From Hemerocallis citrina (taxonomy: Eukaryota; Streptophyta; Magnoliopsida; Asparagales; Asphodelaceae), in the NCBI GenBank assembly GCA_017893485.1, contig CM030358.1, positions 149,929,368-149,993,367 of the forward strand: a DNA stretch of 64,000 bases, in the 5' to 3' direction. Under the pieces are notes generated by a model. That model was not told where the DNA came from, searched no databases, and saw only the letters and a list, made by a program, of their open reading frames with translations. Position numbers and translations under genes: made by a program. Positions 32,691 to 43,134 of this stretch are shown here, piece after piece; positions within the stretch are counted from its first letter, which is position 1; every line of letters starts with the position of its first letter.

Positions 32691-33435
32691 AAATGGAGGA
32701 CTGGGGGGCGAGGCGGTAACGGGGGAGAAGAAAAACGAAGGAAAGAGGAAACGGAGAAGAAAAGAAAAAGCAGAGGAGAAGAAGAGCTGGCGCGAGAAAA
32801 AAAAAAGAAAAAAGAAAAAAAAGAAAAAAAAGAAAAAAAAGAAAAAAAAGTCAACCTTTGACTTGCCACGTGGCATACACGTGGACTTCGCCAATTTTTG
32901 CCGAGCATTCATGGAACCGACCCTCTTACACCAAAAAATAGCCTCCTCTTCCTCCTCCCGATGCGCGCTCGCTTGATCGTGATCAACGCACACGATCGCG
33001 CCACGTGTTCAGGTATTATTTAATTAATTTATTTAATTATTTAATTGTTTTTTTATTTAAAAAATCCGAAAAAATATTTAAAAAATCGGAAAAAATTAAA
33101 TAAAAATTCTAAAAATAATTATAAATTCAGAAAAATTATTTTAAATTCTGAGAAATATAATTATTTAATTAGAATAATTATTTAATATTTTCGACGATTA
33201 ATTATTTAATTCGGAAAATGAATAAAAAATTCAAAAAATGAGGAAAAATTCAGAAAAATCCGGAAAAATCACCAAAAATCCAGAAAATTCTGAGGATATT
33301 TTTGGGTATTTCACAAGCCCAGAATAACACCGTTACACCCCCGAACAAGATCCGAACTCCCTTAAGAACCCGATAAAATCCCGTACGCCATTAGAACAGT
33401 AAACTACTCCTCAAAGGCTGATCAAACTCAGTCTT
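32691..33435. other. Purine-rich then AT-rich low-complexity tract
   Basis: 32700-32850 is almost pure purine (GAAGAAAAA runs). 33020-33300 is AAAAATCCGAAAA-type simple sequence. No gene. It separates the repeat arrays from the polypurine tract and 3' LTR. Confidence 0.75.
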
Positions 33436-33452
33436 TAGGAGTGGGGGGCTCG
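33436..33452 (+). other. Polypurine tract of the gag-only element
   Basis: TAGGAGTGGGGGGCTCG directly before the 3' LTR, the usual site for plus-strand priming. Confidence 0.7.
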
Positions 33453-34109
33453 TGATATGGCTAAAAATAGGATTAAATCGGGACCGTTCACATCGGACAC
33501 GAATCTTAAAGCTCAGGGGTAAAATGGTAATTTCGCCTACAAACGGGTCTGAAATGGGAACTGGGTCTTTATTCAAAGCCCAATAACTCATGAACGGATC
33601 CACGTCAACTGGGTACGGGTTCCAACCCGCTGCATGCCCGATCCAGCAAGATACAATCAAGGTCCCTGATTAGATCTAAATCAACGGCCATGATTCACAT
33701 CTGTCTTTTCACTGGGGATTAGGGATTAAATTCCTTAACTGATTACAGGGAATATACCTTATCAGATTACATGCCTAATCTGATTACGAGGAATATTTCT
33801 TATCTAATCACGGGGATTACATTCCTAAAACCAGTCCCTAAGACGCCTATAAATACCCCCCATCCATCTCCATTAAGAGGTAATCAGTATTTTCTCAATT
33901 TACGCTCTTTCTTAATCATTTCTGATTACTGACTTGAGCGTCGGAGGGTGCGTCGCCGGGATCCCCCCCGGTGTCTCGCACTTTTTGCAGGTTAACGGCG
34001 GGAGTCAACGATTAGTCAACGACGGGTCAGGTTTGGTTTCGCTATTCAGGTTTTCCCTCGAACTCACAAATTCTGTCTGTTTACCCCCACACCAGATTTA
34101 GCGGTAACA
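33453..34109 (+). repeat. 3' LTR of the gag-only element
   Basis: 657 bp, six substitutions against the 5' LTR by eye (about 0.9%), no indels. Preceded by the purine-rich tract and followed by GTAAC. Confidence 0.95.
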
Positions 34110-34379
34110 GTAACTATATAAACACGCATAATACATGTCAAAACTATATCCAACAAATATAAATGTGTACCGTACGTGTAGCCAAAATCAAAATATTTAA
34201 ATATAAACTATTTTTTTTCTTATTCAATATATATTCATTTAATTTGATGACTTTACTTTTTTTAGACGTGCATCGTACGTATATTATACTAGTTGTTAGT
34301 TAATTAAAGAATCAATAACCAAAAAAATCGTAGTTTACACAATTCTTAGTTGTTAAAATCTAAAATTGACTTATCTCTA

Positions 34380-34704
34380 TCTACTATTTTAATGTGAGAG
34401 TTTGTCACTAAACAAACTTTATTTGTAACCAAACAAACACGTACAATGCATATGCATAACTAATATAAAGGATGTCTTAGGTTCGATGCCAGATAAGGTC
34501 GGAATTTTTAAAAATATATATATATCTACTATTTGAATTGAAGAGTTTGTCACCAGACAAACTTCATTTGTAACCAAACAAACACGTGAAATGCACATGC
34601 ATAACTAATATAAATGAGGTCTTAGGTTAGATCCCAGACAACGTCGGAATTTTAAAAATATATATATATTTATGAAGACGTGCATCGCACGTGTAACTTA
34701 CTAG
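34380..34704. mobile_element. Two tandem Helitron-like units
   Basis: Units begin TCTACTATTTTAATG (34380) and TCTACTATTTGAATTG (34525). The second ends with a perfect hairpin ACGTGC-atc-GCACGT and ACTTACTAG (CTAG 34701-34704). They share most of their sequence; the first lacks its own 3' end, so they look like a head-to-tail partial duplication. Confidence 0.6.
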
Positions 34705-34952
34705 TTATTTTAATGGGAGAGTTGGAGTTTGTAACAAACAAATCCTAACTTTGTAACTATATAAACACGTATAATACACATTCAAATTATATCCAACAAA
34801 TATAAATGTGCACCGCATGTGTAGCCCAAATCAAAATATTCAAATATAAACTATTTTTTTTCTTATTTAATATATTTTTATTAAATTCGATGACTTTATT
34901 GTTTAGACGTGTATCCTATATACATTATATTACTATATTAAAACGGAGGGAG
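34705..34952. mobile_element. Decayed Helitron-like copy and MITE-like right terminus
   Basis: Sequence matches the ends of the element at 25472/34115-34292 (GAGAGTTGGAGTTTGTAA..., ATATAAATGTGCACCGCATG). The 3' hairpin is decayed. It ends near ATTAAAACGGAGGGAGT, a Stowaway-like terminus. Confidence 0.45.
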
Positions 34953-35330
34953 TTAAAACTAAATCGGCAAGAAGATTAAACATGAATGAATGACTGGTAT
35001 AAATTGTGTAGACCAAGATGTCGGAAGTCATGGTATTGGTACAAAAGGATAAAATATGTCTCTACAATAAAAGATGTCTTCAGAATTCACGTGCATAATT
35101 TCATAGCCAAATAAAATGCTAGCTATCACTAAATATACATGTCTCAATAATGAAGTCAGACGTCAGACCCCACAGCAATCATGTCCACTTACTCTGTAAA
35201 CAAATGCTCCTATTCGACTTTCCTTTACACATAGGCCTCGTGATTGAGACTTCCCATCTACCCCTGCGTTACTTTTCCTCCACTGTTGACCGATCTAATT
35301 GCTGTAAGACCATTCACTATTGTGGCAAGC
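34953..35330. other. Spacer
   Basis: About 380 bp with no gene or repeat that I recognise. Confidence 0.5.
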
Positions 35331-35333
35331 TAA

Positions 35334-36101
35334 GAGCATCTATAGTCGTTGAAGGAAAAATATGAATATATAGATAGATAGAAATAGAAATCGAAGTTTT
35401 GCTGCAGTCATCAAAAATAATTTTTGAGTTTTTTATAATAAAATAATAAACGACGGCACTTCATGTGCCGTCGGAGAAAAATAAATAAATAAATAAATAA
35501 AGGAGCGACGGCACTCGAAGTGCCGTCGGAGGAATAAAAATTTGTACCCGGGGTGCAAATAAAAAATTACAAAAAAAATAAAAATTACAAAAAAAATTTA
35601 GAAATTACGAAAAAATTACAAAAATTACAAAAACATTTCAGAAATTACAAAAAAAAATTAACAATTGCAAAAACATTTCCAAAAATTGCAAAAAAAATTG
35701 AAAATTACAAAAAACTCCGGACGGCACATGAAGTGCCGTCCTTCATGTGCCGTCCGAGGAATTTGGGCCTGCGATTTGGGGTTTTTTAATTGGAAAAAAA
35801 AATTTCAAGGGACGGCACATGAAGTGCCGTCAGAGGGATTTGGGGGTTTTTTATTTGAAACAAAAAAAAAAACAAGCGACGGCACTCGAAGTGCCGTCCG
35901 ACGAAAAAAAAAATAGTTTTTTTTGTGGGACGGCACATGATGTGCCGTCTCTCATATATGGATAAATCTCAAATCCATTCTCATTTATAGCAGGCGACTG
36001 TAGCGAAATATGGATAATATGGATATTTGGCAAACGAGTGCAGCTCGTTTTTGAGCCAAATATGCATATTATCGATATTTAGCAAACGACTACAGATGCT
36101 C
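35334..36101. mobile_element. Hairpin-array element A, TSD TAA
   Basis: Terminal inverted repeats GAGCATCTATAGTCGTT and AACGACTACAGATGCTC, flanked by TAA (35331-35333 and 36102-36104). Inside are seven quasi-palindromes of the form GACGGCAC-nnnn-GTGCCGTC at about 35452, 35507, 35720, 35737, 35811, 35878 and 35930, separated by A-rich spacers. A 3-bp TAA/TTA duplication fits PIF/Harbinger-type MITEs. No coding capacity. Confidence 0.72.
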
Positions 36102-36104
36102 TAA

Positions 36105-36718
36105 AATATGCATATTTGACGTTCGAAAATAGCAATGGAAAAGATTTTCCTACTATCGTTTGAGCTAAATTTTGACAAAAAATATTAATAAAATACTCAG
36201 ACGGAAGAACATCCTCCGTCTCACAATTTTTTTATTTTTTTAATATAAAAAATTGACAGATGGAAGAACATTATCCGTCTGCAAATTTTATTATTTTTAA
36301 AAAATAAAAAAATTGCCAGACAGAAGATGATCTTCCATTTGACACTTTCTTTAAAATTTAAAATTGATGAAATGTCATTTTCTTAAATATGTGGATGACA
36401 TTTCAGTAAATTGTGAAAAAAAATTGAGTGAAAGTTGTTGGACGGAAGAACATCTTCCGTCCGAGCATTTAATTAAATTTTTTTTTTGATTTTTTTATAT
36501 TTAGATGAAATTTTGGTAAATATTTTGATGGCATTTTAGTAATTTTTTGAAAAAAATATATTAAAGAATTCAGAGACGGATGCTAAAATATGCTGCTATA
36601 TTTAGAAGTTTACTGTTAATTACTTTTCTAAATAATAGGTTTTTAGCAAAGGATATTAGAGATATCATTGCTTAAAAAATGGTTTTTTTAAGTTTTTAGC
36701 AAACGACTGTGGAGGCTC
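36105..36718. mobile_element. Hairpin-array element B (or right half of a composite with A)
   Basis: Right end AACGACTGTGGAGGCTC plus TAA (36719-36721). Four modules of the form GACGGAAGA-aca-TCTTCCGTC lie at about 36199, 36258, 36318 and 36440, so the arms differ from element A. No separate left terminus is visible next to A. Either A inserted near B's left end, or A and B together form one 1.4 kb element sharing the left terminus at 35334. Confidence 0.6.
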
Positions 36719-36721
36719 TAA

Positions 36722-37226
36722 GAAAGGGGAAAAAAACAATTTGAGTACTTTAAAAAGAAGAAAAAAATAGAAAATTCTAAATAAAATAGTGTAAAAGTAT
36801 GATAATTATTGGTCAATTAGAAGAGTATCTGTCTGAAATGAAACATAGAATGAGGTTTGCACCAAAATAAATATGTTTTCTTTGAGGATGATAGATATAG
36901 AAAAGGAATATAATTCATGACTTCTTACCCTACTTTAAAAGAGTTATCTAGCTTTTTGACCTCCTTTTGGTTTTTATTTAGTGAAATGCCCTTATTTAGA
37001 AAATATTTAATGAAATGCCCTAGTTCTTAATTAAATTTCTATAGTATCCTTCCTATAATAATTTTTATAGGATGTGTGACATTTTTTTAAATTCTAAAAG
37101 TTTTTGGGTTTTAGGATAATTTCTATTTTTATTATTAGATTTTAGTTTTTCTGTTTTCTAACTTATAAATTAGTAATAAGTTTACGAAAAATTATAGAAA
37201 TTAAGTAAAAATTACTTACTCTGTAC
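36722..37226. other. AT-rich segment left of the EPRV1 primer site
   Basis: About 500 bp with no open frame or repeat. In a caulimovirid this position (just past the primer site) would hold the end of the leader, but no viral ORF is recognisable here. Confidence 0.45.
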
Positions 37227-37240
37227 TGGCTCTGATACCA
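37227..37240 (-). other. Caulimovirid tRNA-Met primer-binding site
   Basis: The minus strand reads TGGTATCAGAGCCA, complementary to the 3' end of plant initiator tRNA-Met. It lies about 500 bases downstream of the viral TATA box, the spacing expected for a caulimovirid leader. Confidence 0.85.
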
Positions 37241-37773
37241 ACTGGGTTGTGAAGCACGTAATCTCCTGAAGACCTAAAAAATCAAAACAAAACGGCCCAT
37301 CATGCTTCTGACCTAATTAAACCTCTTTGAGCTGCTCTGTACCAGTTACTACCAGTGGATAAAATACCTCTAGTATACACCCCGATTTCTGTGCTCCTTT
37401 TACGTTCTTCCCATCTCAAGATTACTATGCCCTCAAGAGAGCTTCATCCGAGAGATACGTCGAGAACAACTAGTAGCACTTCGGCATAGACAACCACAAC
37501 CTAGCTCGTTTCCTGCTGCTAGGTGTACAGTCTAACTATAGAAGGTTGCAAATGGGTCTTTTTGCAAGATCAATCAGGCAGAGCCTTACAAAACTCCCCC
37601 TAAGGGAAAGAGATTTAGTTATCCATACTTTATTTCCTACAACATCTGGTAGATGCATGAACTCATAAAGATGATTTTTATTTCCTTCAAACTTGTTACA
37701 AACAGAGACTCTTCAAGATTTTAAGGAATTTTTTCTCTCCAGGATAGTCTGCCATCTCTCTTGCTTAGCTTTC

Positions 37774-37784
37774 CCTTTTATAGA
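37774..37784 (-). promoter_or_regulatory. EPRV1 promoter TATA box
   Basis: Minus strand TCTATAAAAGGG. It lies between the last ORF (ending 38094) and the primer site. Predicted transcription runs leftward through a roughly 500-base leader. No clear as-1 element was seen upstream. Confidence 0.65.
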
Positions 37785-38093
37785 CCAAGGGATCAGCTTA
37801 CAACAAGTTTTCATGCATCATTGCTTACATCATATGTTCAATAATTGTGATAAATACGTAAGTGCTTACATTAGCTTACAATAATTGTTCTGATTACATT
37901 TTGACCTATTCTAGGAAAAGAGATTCCTCTTGGCCGACATTTTCACATGCTGCACATTTAAGTCAGTGCTCCATCTTCATCAAGCTACAGTAATGTACAG
38001 CTGTCTCTGCTGTCATTGTCATTGCTCCAGTAGATAGTATCTGGTACCAGCTGTCAAACAGCTCATGCTTATCTTGTGGCTATTTGATCTTTG

Positions 38094-38924
38094 CTATACT
38101 ATCATTATTATTTTATCTAGATCTGGACTGTCATAGATCCATATATTGTTGTCTCTTTGTTTTATGTCTTTTATTTCACAGTACATGTTCCTGAAGCCCA
38201 TTGCCCTTCTTTCTGGGATTATTTTTTTAAATTCTTCAGTTTTAAATAGTACAATATTTGATGCTCCATAGATCATTTGGGTGCTCATCCCTATTTTTAT
38301 AACGTGTTCTGCTGAAAATTCTTCCTCATCATTAAGATATTCGGGGATGGCTGAATACATTCTAACATATATTTTTTAGGCATTCGTGAGCCCAAAATAA
38401 CTTTTGGCTGCCTTGTAAATTTCTCTTGGTAGGTGGATTAGTTCTTCACATTCTCTGGATGGATAAATGCAATGAATAAGTTCTCTTTCGAACAATGCTC
38501 TAGTTGTTCTTGGATTAGCTCCTGGTAGGATGATGACCTTGTTCATGTGCTGTTGAGATATGGTCTTGATGAACTGGTTTACCTCTATTACTTGGCATAG
38601 TTTTTGAATATATTGTAAAAATAATATTTTCTTCGATACTTTGGTAAGAGCTTTCTCAGTAAAAAGTGTCTCCTTGTATGTAGTTTTATTTGATGATATA
38701 ATTGCTTCTTCTTTTACTGACTGAGAAGGCTCACCTATCTCACTCATTTTCTCGCTATTATTGTCCACCATATTTTCTGTGGTTACATGCTGATAGAACA
38801 GACTTTGAAGTCCGCATATTTGTAGTTGTAACTGATTAAATACTCCTTTTAATTGCTCCATTGTTCCCTTGATGTAAATAACATCTTGTTCTATTTGCTG
38901 AACTCTGGTTCTATTCTGCAACAA
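38094..38924 (-). pseudogene. EPRV1 ORF downstream of RNase H (position of the transactivator/inclusion ORF)
   Basis: Two open blocks, 38924-38376 and 38360-38094, are separated by a frame break near 38365. Helical, Gln/Lys-rich N-terminal part, then a segment with conserved-looking aromatic and charged residues. Its place after RNase H and before the promoter is that of the caulimovirid inclusion-body/transactivator ORF. No motif I recognise confirms the role. It has no good ATG at its start. Confidence 0.55.
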
Positions 38925-38929
38925 GTGAA

Positions 38930-40267
38930 ATAGTTAATTTCTTGATAGAAAATCAGTTAAAATATTATCTTTTCCTTTTATGTTTTCTATTAAGAAATCG
39001 TAATGTGCTAACTCCATCTGCCACCTTATCAATCTTTTGTTTGCTATGGTTGGGTCTATTATTTTGTTAATCCAACTTTTTGCTTGGGTATTATCTGTCC
39101 TTACTGTAAATTTTGTATGTATTATAAATAGTTCAAACTTTTTTATAGCTTTTAAGATTGCTAGTAGTTCTTTTTCGTTTATGTGGTAATTTTGTTGGGT
39201 TTGTGTAAAAGTTCCACTAGTATATCTAGCTAGTTTTTCCTTATTTTCTCCTATTTCAATGAATTTTAATACTGCTCCCCAATTGTTTTCACATTCATAT
39301 GTTTCTATTATCCAAAAACATTTTTTAACAGGTAATCTTAGCTTATGTAATTTTGAAGTTTGTTGTTTTAATATTTTAAGTTTCTCTTCATCCTCCGGGT
39401 TCCATTCCCATTTCTTAAAATTTTTTAGTTTTTGTTGTAACCAATTTATTTTTGCTGATAAATTTGGTATGTATCAATTGTTTGATTTAGTAATCCTATT
39501 GTAGCTTGTACTTCTCTTTTTTTTTTTCTTTTAAGACATTAGGAAAAGTCTTTATTTTTTCTGCTATATGTAATTGTAATTCTATTCCTTCATGTGATAA
39601 TTTTGTTCCTAAGAATTCTATCTCAGTTTTGAATAATTCCAGTTTCTTTAATACTTGCATTTTACACTATTTCTATGAATTTTAGTATATGTTCTTTATG
39701 TTGTTCTTCGTTTTCGGATCCTCTTAGAATATCATCTACATATACTAATATGAAATTGCTGTGTTTTTCAAAAATTTTATCCATATACTCTTGAAATATT
39801 TTTGGACTATTTTTATAACCGAATGATAATATATTCCATTCATAAAATTCCTGAGGCGTGCTAAATGCTGTTAAAGATTTTGAATTTTTTGTTAGTTTTA
39901 CATGATAAAATTCTGATTTACAATCAAATTTCGAATATATTTTTCTTGTTCTTACTGTGTTAAGTAGTATTTACATGTCTGGTAGTGGGTATCCAAACCT
40001 CTTAGTATTTTTATTTAGTTCCTTATAATTTACTACCATTCGAGATTTACCTCTTTTTTCTTCTGAATGCTTTCTTACTATAAATGCTGGTGATGAATGT
40101 GGACTTTGTGATTTTCTTATGTTATTATTTTCCATTAATTCTTTTATGTGTATTTTGAACTCTTCTAGGTCTGTTGGAGTATGTCTTATATGTTTAATTT
40201 TTATTATTTTGTTCTTATCTATTAACTTTATATGTACCGTGGGTTCACTTAAGTTCCATTTTGCCAA
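38930..40267 (-). pseudogene. EPRV1 reverse transcriptase and RNase H, broken
   Basis: The first block, 40267-39971, has the caulimovirid RT signature SPHSSPAFIV and MVVNYKELN. The catalytic YVDD lies at about 39733-39748 in another frame, and the thumb/connection and RNase H regions extend to about 38930. At least three frame breaks (near 39970, 39665 and 39530) and a T-rich insertion disrupt it. No functional polymerase could be made from this locus. Confidence 0.8.
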
Positions 40268-40289
40268 GGGGTCTTCTCCGCACAGATCT

Positions 40290-40760
40290 TCTAATTGTTT
40301 TTGTAAAATTTCTTTTGTAGTTGTTTCTTGAACTTGTTGTATTCTAGTTCTGTTTGGTAAATATTGGTATTCACCACGCTGGATTGAAGAAACTCTGATG
40401 TGTGGTAGGTCAGTTCTGGAATAAATTGGGTTATTCTAATTGCTATTGCTTGGTGTCTGCAAGGTGTTGTAAATACAACTGATTTATGTGATATAGTTAT
40501 GGGATAGTATTGTTGGAAAAAATTATTTTCTAAGAGTACATCATTATTCATATCATCAAACTGGTATATTATAGGTATTTTTAGTATGTAACTTCCTATT
40601 TGTACATTAACATTTTATTGATATTTGTCAAGTATGATAGTTTGTCCAGTTAATCCAGTTATGGCTTTTTTATTAAAACCATCTTATTTCCATTTTGGTA
40701 GTATATTTTCGCGGCATAGACTAGTACCTGCTCCGGTGTCTATTAGACTGTGATAGTTTC
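40290..40760 (-). pseudogene. EPRV1 second aspartic-protease-like motif and linker to RT
   Basis: A LIDTGAGTSLC motif sits at about 40715-40750, followed by a stop and an open block 40551-40291 with LLENNFFQQYYP, resembling the retropepsin C-terminal flap/ILG region. This is the normal position of protease just upstream of RT. Confidence 0.65.
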
Positions 40761-40829
40761 TTGATTTGTATTCTTCGTAAACAAATTCTGTTAGAATGTA
40801 TAATGTATTTTTTGTTGCTCTTAATGGAT

Positions 40830-41381
40830 TCATTTGTCCAATATCCTATTTATTATCATGCTTTCATTGTTTACTGTTATTGTGATTTTTTCTTCTTGAA
40901 TTGAGTAAGGTTGTACTGATGTAAGGAAGTCAGTTCCTAATAACATTTCATTAACATGGTGTTCTGGGTCTACGTGTAAGTGTAATAATATTTACTTTTT
41001 ACGATTTATCCTTAGTGGTAGTATGATTTTATGTACAATTGGATGTCTATTATTGTAATAGTCTAGGTAGTAATATGGATTTTCTAATGTTATTAATTCT
41101 GTGGTTTTTACATTTGTTTGTTTAATATGTGAATTAGTAGCTCCTGTATCTACTAAGACTATTTGTTTATTCCATTTCGCATTGTCATAATATTCTATTT
41201 CTATTTTAAATTGGTTATTGTTCCGGTGTTCTAATGTATTTATTATTGGTATTAATTCCAATGCTTGTTGTTTATTTCTTATTGATAGTGATCTCTTTCC
41301 GAACATTATTTGTGGTGCTTTTTCTTTTGCAGTTTCTTTTGCTTTATTAAAGTCGAATTTTATATAATTTGGTATAGTCAT
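40830..41381 (-). pseudogene. EPRV1 first aspartic-protease-like motif
   Basis: Block 41381-40992 contains VLVDTGATNSHI near 41130-41165. After a stop at 40992 a MLLGTDFL segment lies near 40945, matching the retropepsin ILG...F element. It overlaps the end of the movement-type frame at its N-terminus. Together with the motif at 40.7 kb this gives two protease-like units in tandem. Confidence 0.65.
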
Positions 41382-42000
41382 TTCAGGGTTTTCTCTAGCT
41401 GGTTGTATCTTATGATTTCGCTGAATAAAGGCTCTTTTTTAAAATTATCTGTATTTCTATTCTTTACTTCGTGTTTGCTAGTGAAAGCGTAAATGTTTCT
41501 TATTTGTATACTCATAACTTTGCTTTTTTCTATCATTTCTATACCTGATAACCTATGATACATGACTAGACTTTTATCTTTATTTTCTTCTGCCATGCTT
41601 ATAGAGAAATTAGGTTTTATTGTAAACTTTATCTTTTGGTACATTAGGTTTCCTTGTACTCTTCCTATTAAGGCATCTTGTGTACTTGATATTATCCTAT
41701 CATCTATTAGGTATATTTCAAGGGGTGTATTTATTCCTTCTTTAAAATAGGCTTTTATTATTATTTGTACAACTCCCAAATGTATGTGTCTTAATGTTTT
41801 TCTGGTCTTTTCACTTATTTTTTCCATCTCTTGTCTTATTATTCTTTCGGTTATTAATGGGATTATGGTTTTGCCTTGTGCTTATTCAATGTCTATAGGT
41901 TGTTCATTATTCCTAGCTATTATGATGGTACTTTTCTTTCTTTCAAATATTGGTAGTTTAAAATTTTTTTTTGGATTTATATCTAATTTGATCGCTCTTA
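41378..42000 (-). pseudogene. EPRV1 movement-protein domain (30K superfamily)
   Basis: Movement proteins enlarge plasmodesmata for cell-to-cell spread. Block 41827-41378 has the family landmarks LRHIHLGVVQI and, further on, IYLIDDRI and GNLMYQKIKF. It is preceded by a decayed N-terminal region up to about 42000 with a stop near 41885. It lies downstream of the coat/zinc-finger region, the reverse of the petuvirus and badnavirus arrangement. Confidence 0.72.
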
Positions 42001-42002
42001 TT

Positions 42003-43134
42003 TTATCGTATTTTTTGTATGTCAAAGCACATTCTTAGTTCTTCATTGTTTTCTTCTCTTTCTGAAGGTTCTCCTATTTCTGTTAAAACTGTTATCATGT
42101 TTATTTCACATTCTTCTGTTTCACCTTCACTACTTCCACTATCTTCTTCTATTACCATTATTTCTTCATCTTCACTTATTTCTGACCATTCTTCATCATA
42201 TTCTATGGGTTCATAATTTATGTTATTCATTTCTTCAATTTCTTCTACGTATTTTACATTTTCTTTTTTTATTCTTTTAGGACAATTTGGTGATATATGT
42301 CCTACCTCTCCACATATGTAACAATTACATTTTTGTAACAATTACATTTTTTAGGATTTTTCGTATACTGCCTATTTTTATTCTTCTTCATTTTTCTAAA
42401 GTATTTTTTATAAGATTTTCTATATCTCTTAAAAGTTTTCCTATATTTTGGTTTATATTTTTGGAATTTGTGATTATTCTTCTTTGTGTATTTATAGTTA
42501 TTATTGCATCCCCAATGATTTGGCCTTGCATCCTCACAACAAATTCTTTGTTTATATGTTCTATAATATTTTATTGTTGCTCTAGCATCTTGGCATACTT
42601 TGTCCCTATAATCTTTTACGAATTGCGTTCTATACCCTAAAGTGTCTACTTCTGGTTTTACTTTCTCACTTATGTATACATTATATATGTTTATACTCCA
42701 TGGATCAGGTAGTTTTAAAAAGAATGAGTCTCAAATTGGACTCCGTTCTTCTTTTGTATAATAACTATCTTGAAAGTATTCTCGGATTTCACAAGTATAG
42801 TTGTCAAAATGGCACATGTCACATATTTCTAAGTTACTTAGTCTCCATCTTGCTTGATTCTTTTTATATATAGTGTGTTTTTCTCCTTTATCATATACAC
42901 TGAATTCAGTTCTTATTACTTTTTCGTAATTTGTAATTATTATTTTTAAACCTAAGGTCCGTTGTGCTGAGCTTTCTTCAGTTCCTCTATCATCAATTGG
43001 TCTTGATTTTCTTATAGTATTCCTCTATTCTTCCTCTAGCCTATTCCACCATTTTGCTACTACTCCCATAAAGGTGGCTTCTATAAATTTCTCAACTGCA
43101 TTTCTGTTAAGATTTTGCCTAAATCCTACTATTA
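42003..43134 (-). pseudogene. EPRV1 coat protein: core, zinc finger and acidic tail
   Basis: The coat core is recognisable near 42770-42850 (CDMCHFDNYTCEIREYF), then a Lys/Arg-rich stretch. The CCHC finger CYICGEVGHISPNC comes next at about 42285-42330, and then a long Glu/Asp-rich tail to 42003. A 17-bp exact tandem duplication (42317-42350) shifts the frame right at the finger, and stops occur upstream. Element C separates it from its N-terminal part. Confidence 0.75.
42317..42350. repeat. 17-bp exact tandem duplication in the EPRV1 zinc-finger region
   Basis: TGTAACAATTACATTTT occurs twice head to tail (42317-42333 and 42334-42350). 17 is not a multiple of 3, so it breaks the frame between the basic region and the CCHC finger. 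Confidence 0.95.

Larger units (their letters stand above)
25531..34109 (+). mobile_element. Gag-only (TR-GAG type) LTR retrotransposon, young
   Basis: Bounded by two 657-bp LTRs differing at about 6 sites and by perfect GTAAC duplications (25526-25530 and 34110-34114). The primer site follows the 5' LTR, one gag reading frame comes next, then 5.4 kb of tandem repeats and low-complexity DNA, a purine-rich tract and the 3' LTR. No protease, RT or integrase is present. It must rely on proteins supplied in trans. Its gag and identical primer site tie it to Tat-lineage elements such as the one at 7.3-25.1 kb. Confidence 0.92.
25472..34292. mobile_element. Helitron-like element carrying the gag-only retrotransposon
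   Basis: The left end is TCTCTACTATTTTAAAGG (25472). The right end is GACGTGCATCGTACGTATAT...CTAG (34289-34292) followed by T, with a hairpin-like ACGTGCatCGTACGT about 15-20 bases from the end. TC...CTAG ends and a subterminal hairpin are Helitron features. The host part is only 25472-25530 plus 34115-34292; the rest is the LTR element. Sister copies lie at 34380-34948, 47196-47895 and 57801-57960. Confidence 0.55.

Noticed and set aside
31682..32976. Pro/Ser-rich and Lys-rich frames of up to 215 codons
   Set aside because: Compositional artefacts of GAGCTC-rich and purine-rich DNA; no domain, and the opposite strand is equally open.
35450..35955. Regularly spaced palindromes resembling a CRISPR array
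   Set aside because: Spacers are irregular, A-rich and not unique, units vary, and the DNA is a plant nuclear genome inside a TIR-bounded element.
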